From Actinophytocola xinjiangensis (GTDB taxonomy: Bacteria > Actinomycetota > Actinomycetes > Mycobacteriales > Pseudonocardiaceae), in NCBI RefSeq assembly GCF_001921215.1, contig NZ_MSIF01000004.1, positions 248,001-312,000 of the forward strand: DNA of 64,000 nucleotides. Direction: 5' to 3'. A model generated the notes under the pieces. It saw only the letters and a program-made list of their open reading frames with translations, ran no database searches and had not been told where the DNA came from. Positions within the stretch are counted from its first letter, which is position 1, and each line of letters starts with the position of its first letter. Of the stretch, positions 36,603-45,102 are shown one piece after another. A program made the translations under genes and the position numbers.

Positions 36603-37344
36603 CCATCTCGTTCTCCAGGGTGAGGAGGGTCTGCTTCGCGTCGAGGCCACCGACGTAGCCACCGGGGGTGCCGTCGGAACGCACGACCCGGTGGCAGGGG
36701 ACGACGACCGGCAACGGGTTGGTGGCACACGCCGTGCCGACCGCCCGAACCGCCTTGGGATTGCCGACCAGATCGGCGACCTCCTTGTAGGAGGCGGTGT
36801 GCCCGTACCCGATGTCGGTCAGGTGCTGTTGGACGGCCAGCCGGAACCCTTCGGACAGCGAGTAGTCCTTGGGGACGGTGAACTCACGGAGCTGACCGTC
36901 GAAGTACTGGTCCAGCTCCCTGGCGACCGGTTCGAGACGCCGGGGTGAGGACAGCACCCGCGGGCTGATCTTCTCGGCGAGGGTTTCCAGGACGTCGTCG
37001 AACCCCTCGCGCTCGAAGGCGACCCGCACGACCCCCTTGGCCGTGGCGGCGAGCAGCAACCGGCCGACCGGACTGTCCACTTCGTGAAAGGCGATGTCGA
37101 GCACGCCGCCCCGCTCCGCGCGCGTGGCCAGATCCATCTTCAGCGCCATCAGGTGCCTCGTGAGGTTCTCCTCGACGCTGTCGGTGTACTGGATCTCGCC
37201 CGGCGTGCCGTCCGTGCCCTCGTCCCCGCCCGTGCTCTCGTCGTCGGGGTCGGTGTGCGTGTCGGTGTGCGTGGTGTGGTCGGGTTGGTCGTCGGTGTGG
37301 CCCCCGAGGTGTCCGTCGGGGGGTGTGTACTGGTCTGCGGTCAT
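36586..37344 (-). CDS. ogt: Methylated-DNA-protein cysteine methyltransferase with an acidic N-terminal extension
   Basis: 252 residues. The C-terminal ~155 are a complete Ogt/MGMT enzyme: the active-site Cys in VVVPCHRVVRSDG, with YKEVADLVGNPKAVRAVGTA before it and GGYVGGLDAKQTLL after. It repairs O6-alkylguanine by irreversible transfer to Cys. The first ~60 residues are disordered and rich in Asp, His and Thr (DDQPDHTTHTDTHTDPDDES), then a short helix (EENLTRHLMALKMDLATRAE). The ATG has AAAGGAG at 8 nt and overlaps the stop of the ECF sigma gene (ATGA). The place normally held by an anti-sigma gene is thus taken by ogt. Confidence 0.92.
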   Translation of the reverse strand: MTADQYTPPDGHLGGHTDDQPDHTTHTDTHTDPDDESTGGDEGTDGTPGEIQYTDSVEENLTRHLMALKMDLATRAERGGVLDIAFHEVDSPVGRLLLAATAKGVVRVAFEREGFDDVLETLAEKISPRVLSSPRRLEPVARELDQYFDGQLREFTVPKDYSLSEGFRLAVQQHLTDIGYGHTASYKEVADLVGNPKAVRAVGTACATNPLPVVVPCHRVVRSDGTPGGYVGGLDAKQTLLTLENEMVSGCP

Positions 37345-37841
37345 CGGGGTGCTCCTTTCGGTGATGTGTCCGTGTGATAGGTCCGGCGCAGGCCTTTGAT
37401 CCCGTCCGCCGTGGCGCGGCGTACCGCCTCGGCGTTGCTGCCGATCAGTTCCGCCGTCTCGGCGTGCGGCAGCCCACCCAGGTAGTGGTAGGCCACGGCG
37501 AGGCGTTGTCGCTCGGGGAGCGCGGCCACCGCGTCCCACAGGCCCTCCGCGTCGGGATGGTCGGCCGGCGCCGGGCCCTCCGGCGGTTCGTCGGTGGGGA
37601 TCGCCTGTCTGGAGCGCGCCCTGGCCAGGTCGATCGCCTTGCGTTTGGCGACGCGCACCAGCCAGGCCTCGACGTTGGTGTCCTCCGGCAACTCCGGCCA
37701 CGCGCGCATCGCGGCGAGGAACGTCTCCGACCAGGCGTCGTCAGCGTCCGCCTCGGGCCCGAGCACCGCGCGGCACACTCGCAGCACGGTGGCCCCGTGC
37801 TGCTCGACGGCTCGTTCGAATGGCTCCTGCATGTTCATCAC
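37341..37841 (-). CDS. ECF-type RNA polymerase sigma factor
   Basis: 166 residues, sigma region 2 (VEQHGATVLRVCRAVLGPEA; DDAWSETFLAAMRAWPELPE, then VEAWLVRVAKRKAIDLARAR) and region 4 (LPERQRLAVAYHYLGGLPHA, ETAELIGSNAEAVRRATADG). No region 3, as expected for ECF factors. The start (GTG 37841 or ATG 37838) lies just after a TACGGT box and a large palindrome. It is co-translated with ogt, suggesting control of a DNA-alkylation response (inference). Confidence 0.9.
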   Translation of the reverse strand: MMNMQEPFERAVEQHGATVLRVCRAVLGPEADADDAWSETFLAAMRAWPELPEDTNVEAWLVRVAKRKAIDLARARSRQAIPTDEPPEGPAPADHPDAEGLWDAVAALPERQRLAVAYHYLGGLPHAETAELIGSNAEAVRRATADGIKGLRRTYHTDTSPKGAPR

Positions 37842-37847
37842 ACCGTA

Positions 37848-37914
37848 GACGCGTGGGAGAGGGAGAACGTGAGATCCGAAATCCGGACCTCACGTTTCGG
37901 CACCCCCACGCGTC
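37848..37914. promoter_or_regulatory. Nested 67-bp inverted repeat between divergent sigma factor and SDR genes
   Basis: Outer arms GACGCGTGGG (37848-37857) and CCCACGCGTC (37905-37914) are perfect complements. Inner arms AACGTGAGATCCG (37866-37878) and CGGACCTCACGTT (37884-37896) pair at 12 of 13 positions around a 5-nt loop. The element fills almost the whole 80-bp gap between the sigma start (37841) and the SDR start (37923), so it covers both promoters. Confidence 0.6.
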
Positions 37915-37922
37915 TTCCCACC

Positions 37923-38642
37923 ATGCAGACAGCACTCATCACCGGCGGCAACCGTGGCATCGGCCTGGCGGTCGCCCGCCGCCTCGCCGCCCTCGACCTG
38001 ACCGTCATCATCGCCGCCCGCCGGGAACAGGACGCCCGGGCCGCCGCCGAGGAGGTGGGCGCCCGCGGCGTCGTCCTGGACGTCACCGTCCCCGCCACGA
38101 TCCACGCCGCCGCGCGCTGGATCGACGACGAGTTCGGCAGCCTCGACGTCCTGGTCAACAACGCGGGCATCCTCCCGGAGGTCACCAACTCCGAGCCGAA
38201 GGAGATCGTCGACCTCGCCATGTTCGAGCGCACGTTCGCCACGAACCTGTTCGGCCCGGTAGCCGTACTGGAAGCGATGCTCCCGCTGTTACGGCGCTCC
38301 GCCGGGGGCCGCGTCGTCAACGTCAGCTCGACGATGGGCTCACTCGCCGACCAGACCAACCCGTCGTCGCCGTACTACTCGATGGTCATGCCGGCCTACC
38401 AAAGCTCCAAGGCGGCCCTGAACAACATCACGATCGCCCTGGCCAAGCAACTGACCGACACCACCATCAAGGTCACCTCGGTCTGCCCCGGTTTTGTCCG
38501 CACCGACCTGACCCCCATCAGCCGCGAACAGGCCCCCACCAGCCCCGAGGAAGCAGCGGAAGTGGTCGTCCAGGCCGCCACCCTCCCCGCCACCGCCGAA
38601 ACGGGAACGTTCGTCGGAGCGGGAGGCGCGATCGCCTGGTGA
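37923..38642 (+). CDS. Short-chain dehydrogenase/reductase
   Basis: 239 residues. Classical SDR: cofactor motif ALITGGNRGIGLAVARRL, NNAG in VLVNNAGILPE, Ser in VNVSSTMGSL and the catalytic pair YQSSKAALNNI. It begins MQTALITGG; no good ribosome-binding site is seen. The substrate is unknown. It is divergent from the ECF sigma factor, sharing the nested palindrome region, and may be a target of that sigma factor. Confidence 0.9.
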   Translation: MQTALITGGNRGIGLAVARRLAALDLTVIIAARREQDARAAAEEVGARGVVLDVTVPATIHAAARWIDDEFGSLDVLVNNAGILPEVTNSEPKEIVDLAMFERTFATNLFGPVAVLEAMLPLLRRSAGGRVVNVSSTMGSLADQTNPSSPYYSMVMPAYQSSKAALNNITIALAKQLTDTTIKVTSVCPGFVRTDLTPISREQAPTSPEEAAEVVVQAATLPATAETGTFVGAGGAIAW

Positions 38643-39218
38643 CCAACCAATTTCGACCCCAAGGAGGTCCTGAAGACGAGTAACCCCACAACCCCGCAGT
38701 TCCGCGGCGTCACCACGGACGACGTTGCGGTCCCGATGAGACGCAGCCGCCGTTCGATCCGGAGCGTTCGGCGCTTGCGCTCCATCGACGACGTCCCCCG
38801 TCGCGCCCGAGAGACCAGGTCGAGTCGACTGTGGGTGCCAAGCTGAATTCGACCCGCCACAGGGCCGAGACCCCGTCACGTCCATGCCATCGCTGCCAGA
38901 ACCAGAACCGCCGATCCGAGCCGACCGCGGCCGTTGTGTCTAGGGCGTGGCCACCGCCCGACCAACGGGCCTTCCGCGCGGTGTGGCGGCCATGCGGAGT
39001 CTTCGGCTGTGCGAGTGGTGTCACCCGTGGGCGCGGCGGCTGTGCGGGTGGTGTCGCTCGTGGGCGCGGCGGCTGGGTGGGCGGGTCGACTGTGCGGCTG
39101 GTCGGCGGCTGGTCGGCGCTGCGATGTGACGGCGGAGCGCTGTGACTGTGACCCGAGACAGAAAGGAAGATGTGTGCGAGATCACAAAGCTCACCTGGGG
39201 GACACTGCTGGTTCCCGT
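38643..39218. other. Non-coding 575-bp stretch containing a 33-bp tandem repeat
   Basis: No gene is supported. AAGGAGG at about 38663 is followed by an open frame rich in Arg and Ser but without a normal start codon. From 39005 a 33-bp unit beginning GGCTGTGCG is repeated at 39038, with a diverged third copy from 39071. Confidence 0.4.
39005..39103. repeat. 33-bp tandem repeat
   Basis: Units start at 39005 and 39038 and match closely (GGCTGTGCGAGTGGTGTC and GGCTGTGCGGGTGGTGTC, each followed by CGTGGGCGCGGC a few bases later). A diverged partial copy starts at 39071 with GGCTGGGTGGGCGGG. It lies in the spacer between the SDR gene and tRNA-His. Confidence 0.55.
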
Positions 39219-39245
39219 GGGGGATACGGCCTGCCCCGTACCCCC
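39219..39245 (-). terminator. Hairpin downstream of tRNA-His
   Basis: GGGGGATACGG and CCGTACCCCC form a 10-bp stem with a single bulged base and a 6-nt loop, about 20 nt after the tRNA 3' end in the direction of its transcription. There is no T-run. Confidence 0.45.
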
Positions 39246-39265
39246 TCTGACCTGCGAAAACTTGG

Positions 39266-39339
39266 GGTGAGTGACGGGACTTGAACCCGCGACATCCTGG
39301 ACCACAACCAGGTGCTCTACCAGCTGAGCTACACCCACC
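39266..39339 (-). tRNA. tRNA-His (GTG)
   Basis: Includes the extra 5' G (-1) characteristic of tRNA-His, opposite discriminator C. The acceptor is GTGGGTG with CACTCAC, the anticodon arm CTGGTTGTGGTCCAG carries anticodon GTG, and the T arm is GGGTTCAAGTCCC. The CCA end appears encoded (39265-39263). It is followed by the orn gene upstream on the same strand, as in other actinomycetes. Confidence 0.96.
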
Positions 39340-39380
39340 ATCACCGCCAAGGTCTGGCGGCGGACATCATCGTAACGCGT

Positions 39381-39393
39381 GCCCCGGCGGGGC
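39381..39393 (-). terminator. Short hairpin between orn and tRNA-His
   Basis: GCCCC (39381-39385) and GGGGC (39389-39393) form a 5-bp, 3-nt-loop stem 11 nt after the orn stop. It is weak; orn and tRNA-His could also be read through. Confidence 0.3.
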
Positions 39394-39403
39394 TCGCAAT
39401 CGG

Positions 39404-40009
39404 TTACTTGTCGTTGTTGACCAGGGCTTCGGCGGCGGCCTTGGCCTGGTCGCTGGTGGGGCCGGGCAGCGGGACGAAAACCGTGCTCCGGTAGTAGCGC
39501 AGTTCGCGGATCGACTCGCGGATGTCGGCCAGGGCCCGGTGGGTGAGGCCCTTGTCGGGCTGGGCGTAGTACACCCTCGGGTACCAGCGGCGGGACAGCT
39601 CCTTGACGGACGACACGTCGACCATCCGGTAGTGCAGGTGCGCGTCCAGGGCCGGCATGTCCCGGGCGATGTACCCGCGGTCCGTGGCGATCGAGTTCCC
39701 GCACAGTGGCGCCGTGCGGGCCTCGGGGACGTGCCGGCGCACATAGTCCAGCACCTGTTTCTCGGCGTCCTCCAGAGTGACCGTCGACTGGCGGACGGCC
39801 TCGGTCAGGCCGGACCTGGCATGCATGTCCCGCACGACATCGGGCATCCCGTCCAGGACGTCGTCCTCGGCGTGGATGACCACGTCCAGGCCGTCGTCGA
39901 GGATGGTGAGTTCGGAGTCGGTGACGAGGACGGCGATCTCGATCAGGGCATCTTTGCCCAGGTCGAGGCCGGTCATCTCGCAGTCAATCCAGACCAGGTT
40001 GTCCGTCAC
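39404..40009 (-). CDS. orn: Oligoribonuclease
   Basis: 201 residues, the usual length. DEDDh exonuclease: [20 protein letters not shown] (first Asp and Glu), the second Asp in [20 protein letters not shown], and [18 protein letters not shown] with the catalytic His/Asp. It degrades RNA dinucleotides, including pGpG from c-di-GMP breakdown. A TAAGCT box 7 nt before the GTG start suggests leaderless transcription. It is divergent from the glutamate-cysteine ligase-like gene and adjacent to tRNA-His. Confidence 0.97.
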   Translation of the reverse strand: MTDNLVWIDCEMTGLDLGKDALIEIAVLVTDSELTILDDGLDVVIHAEDDVLDGMPDVVRDMHARSGLTEAVRQSTVTLEDAEKQVLDYVRRHVPEARTAPLCGNSIATDRGYIARDMPALDAHLHYRMVDVSSVKELSRRWYPRVYYAQPDKGLTHRALADIRESIRELRYYRSTVFVPLPGPTSDQAKAAAEALVNNDK

Positions 40010-40064
40010 CCGAGGGAGCTTAGCCCGCTACGCTTGTTTGATCTCGGAACCGGAGGCGAGGCCG

Positions 40065-41543
40065 ATGGGCAAGGATGTCGAGCGGACCGAGTTCACCCGT
40101 GCCGACCGGCAGCGGTTCCGGCAGAAGGTCCGGCAGTGCCTGGACGTGTTCGCCCAGATGCTGTCCGAGTCACGGTTCGATACCGAACGGCCGATGACCG
40201 GGCTCGAGGTCGAACTCAACCTGGTCGACGCCGCCGGTGAGCCGGCCATGCGCAACTCCGACGTCCTCGCGGCCATCGCCGACCCGGCCTTCCAGACCGA
40301 GCTCGGGCGGTTCAACATCGAGATCAACCTCTCGCCCCGGCCGCTCGGGCCCGCCGGGCTCGCCGACTTCGAGTCCAGCCTGCGCGCCAGCCTCAACGCC
40401 GCCGAGCACAAGGCCGAGCTGTCCGGCTCGAACATCGTCATGATCGGGATCCTGCCCACCCTCCAGGACGAGCACATGGGCCCCGACACCCTCTCCGAGA
40501 ACCAGCGCTACAAGCTGCTCGACCAGCAGATCTTCGCTGCCCGGGGCGAGAACCTGGAGATCGACATCGCCGGGCGGGAGCGGTTGACCACCCAGGCCGA
40601 CACGATCGCCCCGGAAAGCGCCTGCACCAGCGTCCAGTACCACCTGCAGGTCGCGCCGGACACCTTCGACCGCTACTGGAACGCCAGCCAGGCCATCGCC
40701 GGCGTGCAGGTCGCGGTCGGCGCCAACTCGCCCTACCTGTACGGCAAACAGCTGTGGGCGGAGAGCCGGATCATCCTGTTCGAGCAGAGCACCGACACCC
40801 GCTCCGAGGAACTCAAGGCCCAGGGCGTGCGGCCGAGGGTCTGGTTCGGCGACCGGTGGATCACCTCGATCTTCGACCTGTTCGAGGAGAACGTCCGCTA
40901 CTACTCGGCGCTGCTGCCGCTCAGCGACGACGAGGACCCGGCCGAGGTGCTCGCCAGCGGCGGAACTCCGTCGCTGTCCGAGCTTCGGCTGCACAACGGC
41001 ACCGTCTACCGGTGGAACCGGCCCATCTACGACGTCGTCGACGGGCGGCCGCACGTGCGGGTGGAGAACCGGGTGCTGCCCGCCGGGCCGACCGTCGTGG
41101 ACGTGATGGCCAACGCGGCGCTCTACTTCGGGCTGGTCAGGGCGCTCGCCGACCAAGATCGTCCACTGTGGACACAAATGAGCTTCTCGGCCGCGGAGGA
41201 GAACTTCCACGCCGCGGCGCGGGAGGGAATCGGGGCGCGGGTGTACTGGCCGGGCATCGGCGAGGTGCCGGTCAACGAACTGGTGCTGCGCCGGCTGCTG
41301 CCCCTGGCCCACGACGGCCTCGACGCCTGGGGCGTCGACCCGGCCGACCGCGACCGGTTGCTGGGCGTCATCGAACAGCGCTGTATCAGCGGTCGAAACG
41401 GCGCGACCTGGCAGGTCGACACCGTGCACGCGCTCGAGCAGACCACCTCGGTCAGCCGCGGGCAGGCACTGCGCGAGATGACCCGTCGCTACGCCACCCA
41501 CATGCACAGCAACGAACCCGTCCACACCTGGCCAGGGGTGTGA
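40065..41543 (+). CDS. Glutamate-cysteine ligase family protein
   Basis: 492 residues. GCS2/YbdK-type features: MTGLEVELNLVDAAGEPAMR (acidic metal site), GRFNIEINLSPRPLGPAGLA, YKLLDQQIFAARGENLEIDI, then VQVAVGANSPYLYGKQLWAE and RVENRVLPAGPTVVDVMANA. It is longer than YbdK (~370). The likely reaction is ATP-dependent gamma-glutamyl amide formation, but substrate could be cysteine or another amine; mycothiol producers usually lack glutathione. The ATG has GGAGG at 8 nt. It is divergent from orn. Confidence 0.83.
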   Translation: MGKDVERTEFTRADRQRFRQKVRQCLDVFAQMLSESRFDTERPMTGLEVELNLVDAAGEPAMRNSDVLAAIADPAFQTELGRFNIEINLSPRPLGPAGLADFESSLRASLNAAEHKAELSGSNIVMIGILPTLQDEHMGPDTLSENQRYKLLDQQIFAARGENLEIDIAGRERLTTQADTIAPESACTSVQYHLQVAPDTFDRYWNASQAIAGVQVAVGANSPYLYGKQLWAESRIILFEQSTDTRSEELKAQGVRPRVWFGDRWITSIFDLFEENVRYYSALLPLSDDEDPAEVLASGGTPSLSELRLHNGTVYRWNRPIYDVVDGRPHVRVENRVLPAGPTVVDVMANAALYFGLVRALADQDRPLWTQMSFSAAEENFHAAAREGIGARVYWPGIGEVPVNELVLRRLLPLAHDGLDAWGVDPADRDRLLGVIEQRCISGRNGATWQVDTVHALEQTTSVSRGQALREMTRRYATHMHSNEPVHTWPGV

Positions 41544-41544
41544 C

Positions 41545-41745
41545 CTATCCGCCCTCGACCACCGAGGCGTCGAGCACGGCGTCGCGCAGGGCGGCACGCA
41601 ACCGGCCGACGTCCAGTGGCGCGAGCACCGCTGTCTCACCCGGCGGCGCGACCAGCACGACCCGTCCCTGTCGGACGAACACCGTGAGGTCCCGGCGCCG
41701 CCCGGCGACGTCGCGACACGTGATCGACCACTCCTTGTGGTTGTC
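41545..41745 (-). CDS. Small hypothetical protein
   Basis: 66 residues. DNHKEWSITCRDVAGRRRDL, then FVRQGRVVLVAPPGETAVLA suggests a small beta-rich domain; an Ala/Leu-rich helix ends it. The GTG at 41745 has GAGG 9 nt upstream; an ATG 12 nt earlier is also open. Its stop is 1 nt from the stop of the converging ligase gene. No family recognised. Confidence 0.55.
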   Translation of the reverse strand, partial: DNHKEWSITCRDVAGRRRDLTVFVRQGRVVLVAPPGETAVLAPLDVGRLRAALRDAVLDASVVEGG

Positions 41746-41889
41746 CACTATCCCCATCCTCGGACCGTTACTGAACTACGCCAACGCTGGCGCCGTATAC
41801 CCATGGGACGTGTCGGCGCAGCCTACGTGACGGCGGTTCGTCCACCTTCGTTCAGAACCAGGCAATACTCTCGAAAGGGTGTGATCACC

Positions 41890-43107
41890 ATGGCCGATCC
41901 GACCCGTATCGTGATCATCGGCACCGGGCTCGCCGGTGCGACGGCGGCCGGCGAACTGCGTGCCCAGGGCTACTCAGGGCAGCTGGTCCTGCTGGGCCAG
42001 GACACCCACCGGCCCTACGAGCTGCCGGCCCTGTCCAAGGGCATTCTCCTGGGCGAGGCCACCGACCCGGACTGGGTGCACGACGAGTCCTTCTACGCCG
42101 AGCGCGACATCGACCTGCGCCTGTCGACCGTGGTCAGCTCGGTCGGCGACCACGAGGTCGTCGAGGCCGGCGGCACCCGCCACCCGTTCGACCGGCTGCT
42201 GCTGGCCACCGGCTCCACCCCGCGCCGCCTGGAACAACTCCCCGGCGCCGGGCTCGCCGGCCTGCGCACGCTGCGCACCCTCGACGACTCCCGCGCGCTG
42301 CGCGCCGAACTGACCGCCGGCACCCGCGTCGTGATCGTCGGCGGCGGCTGGATCGGGTGCGAGGTCGCGGCAGCCGCCCGGTCCCACGGCGCCGAGGTCA
42401 CCGTGATCGACCCGGTGTCGCTGCCGCTGCGCGGCGTGCTCGGCGACACCGTCGCCGGCGTGTTCCGCGACCTGCACACCGAACACGGCGTCACCTGGCG
42501 GCTCGGGACCGGCGTCACCGGGTTCACCGGCGAGAGCACCGTCACCGGCGTCAGCCTGGACGACGGCACCACCCTGCCCGCCGACCTGGTGCTGCTCGCC
42601 GTCGGCGCGGCGCCGAGGGTCGAGCTGGCGCGGGCGATGGGACTGGACCTCGCCGAGGGCGGTGTCGCCGTCGACGCCGGCCTGCGCACCTCGGCGCCGG
42701 ACGTGTACGCCGTGGGCGACCTCGCCGCCCACGACCACCCGCGCCACCCGGGCCGGCTGCGGATCGAACACTGGGCCAACGCCAAGGACCAGGGCGCGCA
42801 CGTGGCCCGCAACCTGCTCGGCGCGCACGACCCGTACACCGCGAGCCCGTACTTCTTCTCCGACCAGTACGACCTGGGCATGGAGTTCCGCGGCCTGGCC
42901 GACCCGGCCACCGACGAACTCGTCGTGCGCGGCGACCTCGCCGCCCGCGAGTTCATCGCGTTCTGGCTGCGCGACGGCGCCGTCCGCGCGGCGATGAACG
43001 TGAACCTGTGGGACGACGGCGAGGCGCTGGGCGCGCTGGTCGACAACGGTGTCCGGGTGGAACCGGCCAAGCTCGTTGCGGGCGACCTCGCCAGCATGAT
43101 GGGGTAG
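41890..43107 (+). CDS. FAD-dependent oxidoreductase (ferredoxin-reductase type)
   Basis: 405 residues. FAD-binding GxGxxG at the start (IVIIGTGLAGATAAGELR), the ATG motif LLLATGSTPRRL, an NAD(P)-binding GxGxxG (VIVGGGWIGCEVAAAA) and the second FAD motif DVYAVGDLAAHDHP. The C-terminal region (YFFSDQYDLGMEFRGL) is that of rubredoxin/ferredoxin reductases serving oxygenases such as P450s. It leads a run with a TPR membrane gene and two further genes. The start ATG is weakly supported (AAAGGG about 10 nt upstream). Confidence 0.88.
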   Translation: MADPTRIVIIGTGLAGATAAGELRAQGYSGQLVLLGQDTHRPYELPALSKGILLGEATDPDWVHDESFYAERDIDLRLSTVVSSVGDHEVVEAGGTRHPFDRLLLATGSTPRRLEQLPGAGLAGLRTLRTLDDSRALRAELTAGTRVVIVGGGWIGCEVAAAARSHGAEVTVIDPVSLPLRGVLGDTVAGVFRDLHTEHGVTWRLGTGVTGFTGESTVTGVSLDDGTTLPADLVLLAVGAAPRVELARAMGLDLAEGGVAVDAGLRTSAPDVYAVGDLAAHDHPRHPGRLRIEHWANAKDQGAHVARNLLGAHDPYTASPYFFSDQYDLGMEFRGLADPATDELVVRGDLAAREFIAFWLRDGAVRAAMNVNLWDDGEALGALVDNGVRVEPAKLVAGDLASMMG

Positions 43108-43124
43108 CTCCGGGGAGGATCACG

Positions 43125-44141
43125 ATGGTGGGGACGATCGAATCCGTGCTGGTCCGGGCGGACGAGCTGGCCGCCCAGGGGCGCCAGCACTCGGCGATCG
43201 CGATGCTGGTCGCCGCCCTCGACCGGTTCCCGGAGCACGCGGCGGCGTGGTGCCGGCTCGCGGCCGCCCATCTCGAGGCCGGCGATCCCGACGAGTCGCT
43301 CGCCGCGGCCACACGCGCGATGGTGCTCGGCGAGTGGTCGTGGGCGCACCGGCTGGCCAGTCTCGCGCTGGTCGAGTTGGGCCGCCACGACGAGGCCGTG
43401 GTGTCCGCGCGCGAGGCCGTGCGCCGCGACGCCGCCGACTGGCGCTGCCACGTGACGCTGGCCGAGGCGCTGGCCCACGACACGCCGGCGGACGCGGTCC
43501 GCTCGGCCGGCGTGGCGGTGTCCCTCGCCCCGGACGAGGCCCGCGCGCACGAGATTCTCGGCGACACCGCGACCCTGGCGCACGACTGGCGCGTGGCCGA
43601 GGCCGCCTACACCGAGGCCAGCCGGCTCGACCAGGACAACGAGGAGATCGCGGTCAAACTGGCCACGATCGCCGCCCGGCCACCGGGCGACCCGCGCCGG
43701 GTCACCCGCCCGACCGTCCGGTTGGGCACCGCCCGGTTCGGCCGGATCGAGCGGGTGGCGTCGCTGATGCTGGTGCGGCGGATCGGGGCGTGGCTGGCGG
43801 TCGGCGCGCTGGCGCTGGTGATCGCCGGAGCGCCGGCGCCGAGCCGTTCGCTGGCGTGGCTCGGGCTGGGCGTCGTGGCGTTCGTGGCATTGTTGGCCTG
43901 GCGCGGGTGGCGGGAGCTGCCGGTGCGGGTGCCACTGTCCGAACTGTCCACACGGGAGCCAGCGGTGACGGTGTCGGCCGCGTTCGCGGCAGTGTCGGTA
44001 CTGTCGATTCTCGGGTGGATTGTGTTGCTGGTGCTGGGATCGGGGTCTCGGGCGGCGTTGCTGACGGCGCTCGGTGGCGGGTCGGTCGCAGCCGCAAACA
44101 GTTGGATCGGACTGTGGCGGATCTGGCGTGCCAGGGACTAG
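43125..44141 (+). CDS. TPR-repeat membrane protein
   Basis: 338 residues. Residues 1-190 are TPR repeats (HSAIAMLVAALDRFPEHAAA; VVSARDAV-like units AVRRDAADWRCHVTLAEALA). Residues 215-330 hold four hydrophobic segments (WLAVGALALVIAG; LAWLGLGVVAFVALLAW; ILGWIVLLVLG). The soluble part probably faces the cytoplasm and binds a partner. GGGGAGG lies 7 nt before the ATG, 17 nt after the flavoprotein gene. Function unknown. Confidence 0.8.
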   Translation: MVGTIESVLVRADELAAQGRQHSAIAMLVAALDRFPEHAAAWCRLAAAHLEAGDPDESLAAATRAMVLGEWSWAHRLASLALVELGRHDEAVVSAREAVRRDAADWRCHVTLAEALAHDTPADAVRSAGVAVSLAPDEARAHEILGDTATLAHDWRVAEAAYTEASRLDQDNEEIAVKLATIAARPPGDPRRVTRPTVRLGTARFGRIERVASLMLVRRIGAWLAVGALALVIAGAPAPSRSLAWLGLGVVAFVALLAWRGWRELPVRVPLSELSTREPAVTVSAAFAAVSVLSILGWIVLLVLGSGSRAALLTALGGGSVAAANSWIGLWRIWRARD

Positions 44142-44175
44142 GGTGCGCGAATTGGCGCGGGGATAGGGGAAGATC

Positions 44176-45102
44176 GTGGTTCGGATCGGTGGTTTGCTCA
44201 CCTTCTTTGGGCTCGGTTCGGTGCTGTTGTACTCGTTCGACATGCAGTTCCGAATCCTCGAATGGGCCGAGCCCATGCAGCCCTGGCTCGGGGTGGTCCT
44301 CGGACTCGTGGGGGTCGCCTTACTCGGCGTGAAGTTCCTCGGCGGGGCCGCCAGCGAGGCGCCGGCCGCCCAGCCCGGGCCTGGCGGGCAGCCGATCGCG
44401 CCGCCGCCGGGCGGGTACGCCCCACCGCCCACCGTCCAACGCGGCCAGGGTTTCCCGCCGGGGCAAGGGTTTGCTCCCGGCGGTGGGTTCGGTGGGCCTG
44501 GCCAGCAGACGCCGATGACACCCGGGCAGCCGTTCGCGCAGCCGGGGTCCGCAAGGCCGGCGCCGATGGGCCCGGGTCCGCTGGCGCAACCGGGTTCGTT
44601 GCCGCAGCCGGGTTCCCAGGGCGGGCCGGGTTCGCAGCCGCCGGTCGGGTCGCCGCACTCGCCGGCGCAGCCGGGGATGCCACAGTCGCAGTCGTCGTCG
44701 CAGCCGCCCCCACCCGCGGGTTCGCCGGCCGGGTGGAGCGCCTGGGTGGAGGCGGGCCCGGGATCCCAGGGCGGAACGGGATCGCCGGCAGGGCCGGGTT
44801 CACCGGCTCAGGCGGGTCCAGGGCCGGCAGGTCCGGGAATGCCGGGCGCGCAGGCGGGTGCGCAGACCGGTCCGGGACCCCAGGCCGGGCCGCGTGCGCC
44901 GGCGGGCTCGGGCGCCGAAGGCCGGGCACGGGGACAGTCGATGCCGGGGGAGCCGGTGTTGGGGCGCCCGCAGTTCGCGCCGCAGGTCGCGGCTGTGCCG
45001 CGGGGGCGTAACCAGCAGGGGCCGCCTCCGGGGGTGCCGCAGTTTCCGCCTCGGCAGATGGGGCCCGGGGATTCCCTCGGACCCCAGGGAGAAGCGGGAT
45101 GA
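44176..45102 (+). CDS. Membrane protein with a long Pro/Gly/Gln low-complexity tail
   Basis: 308 residues. Two transmembrane helices near the start (IGGLLTFFGLGSVLLYSF; WLGVVLGLVGVALLGVKF) are followed by ~240 residues made of Pro, Gly, Gln, Ser and Ala with collagen-like runs (GPGSQGGTGSPAGPGSPAQA). The tail must be disordered. Base use is extremely G-rich. The stop overlaps the ATG of the FMN oxidase (ATGA). No known family; similar tails are found on actinobacterial envelope and secretion proteins. Confidence 0.72.
   Translation: MVRIGGLLTFFGLGSVLLYSFDMQFRILEWAEPMQPWLGVVLGLVGVALLGVKFLGGAASEAPAAQPGPGGQPIAPPPGGYAPPPTVQRGQGFPPGQGFAPGGGFGGPGQQTPMTPGQPFAQPGSARPAPMGPGPLAQPGSLPQPGSQGGPGSQPPVGSPHSPAQPGMPQSQSSSQPPPPAGSPAGWSAWVEAGPGSQGGTGSPAGPGSPAQAGPGPAGPGMPGAQAGAQTGPGPQAGPRAPAGSGAEGRARGQSMPGEPVLGRPQFAPQVAAVPRGRNQQGPPPGVPQFPPRQMGPGDSLGPQGEAG

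Noticed and set aside
38687-38845. Small Arg/Ser-rich frame after an AAGGAGG near 38663
   Set aside because: No ATG, GTG or TTG at proper distance; the only ATG (38735) has no ribosome site and the peptide matches nothing I know.
42093-44432. 779-codon minus-strand frame opposite the flavoprotein and TPR genes
   Set aside because: Antisense shadow; no motif, and it ignores the ribosome sites of the real genes.
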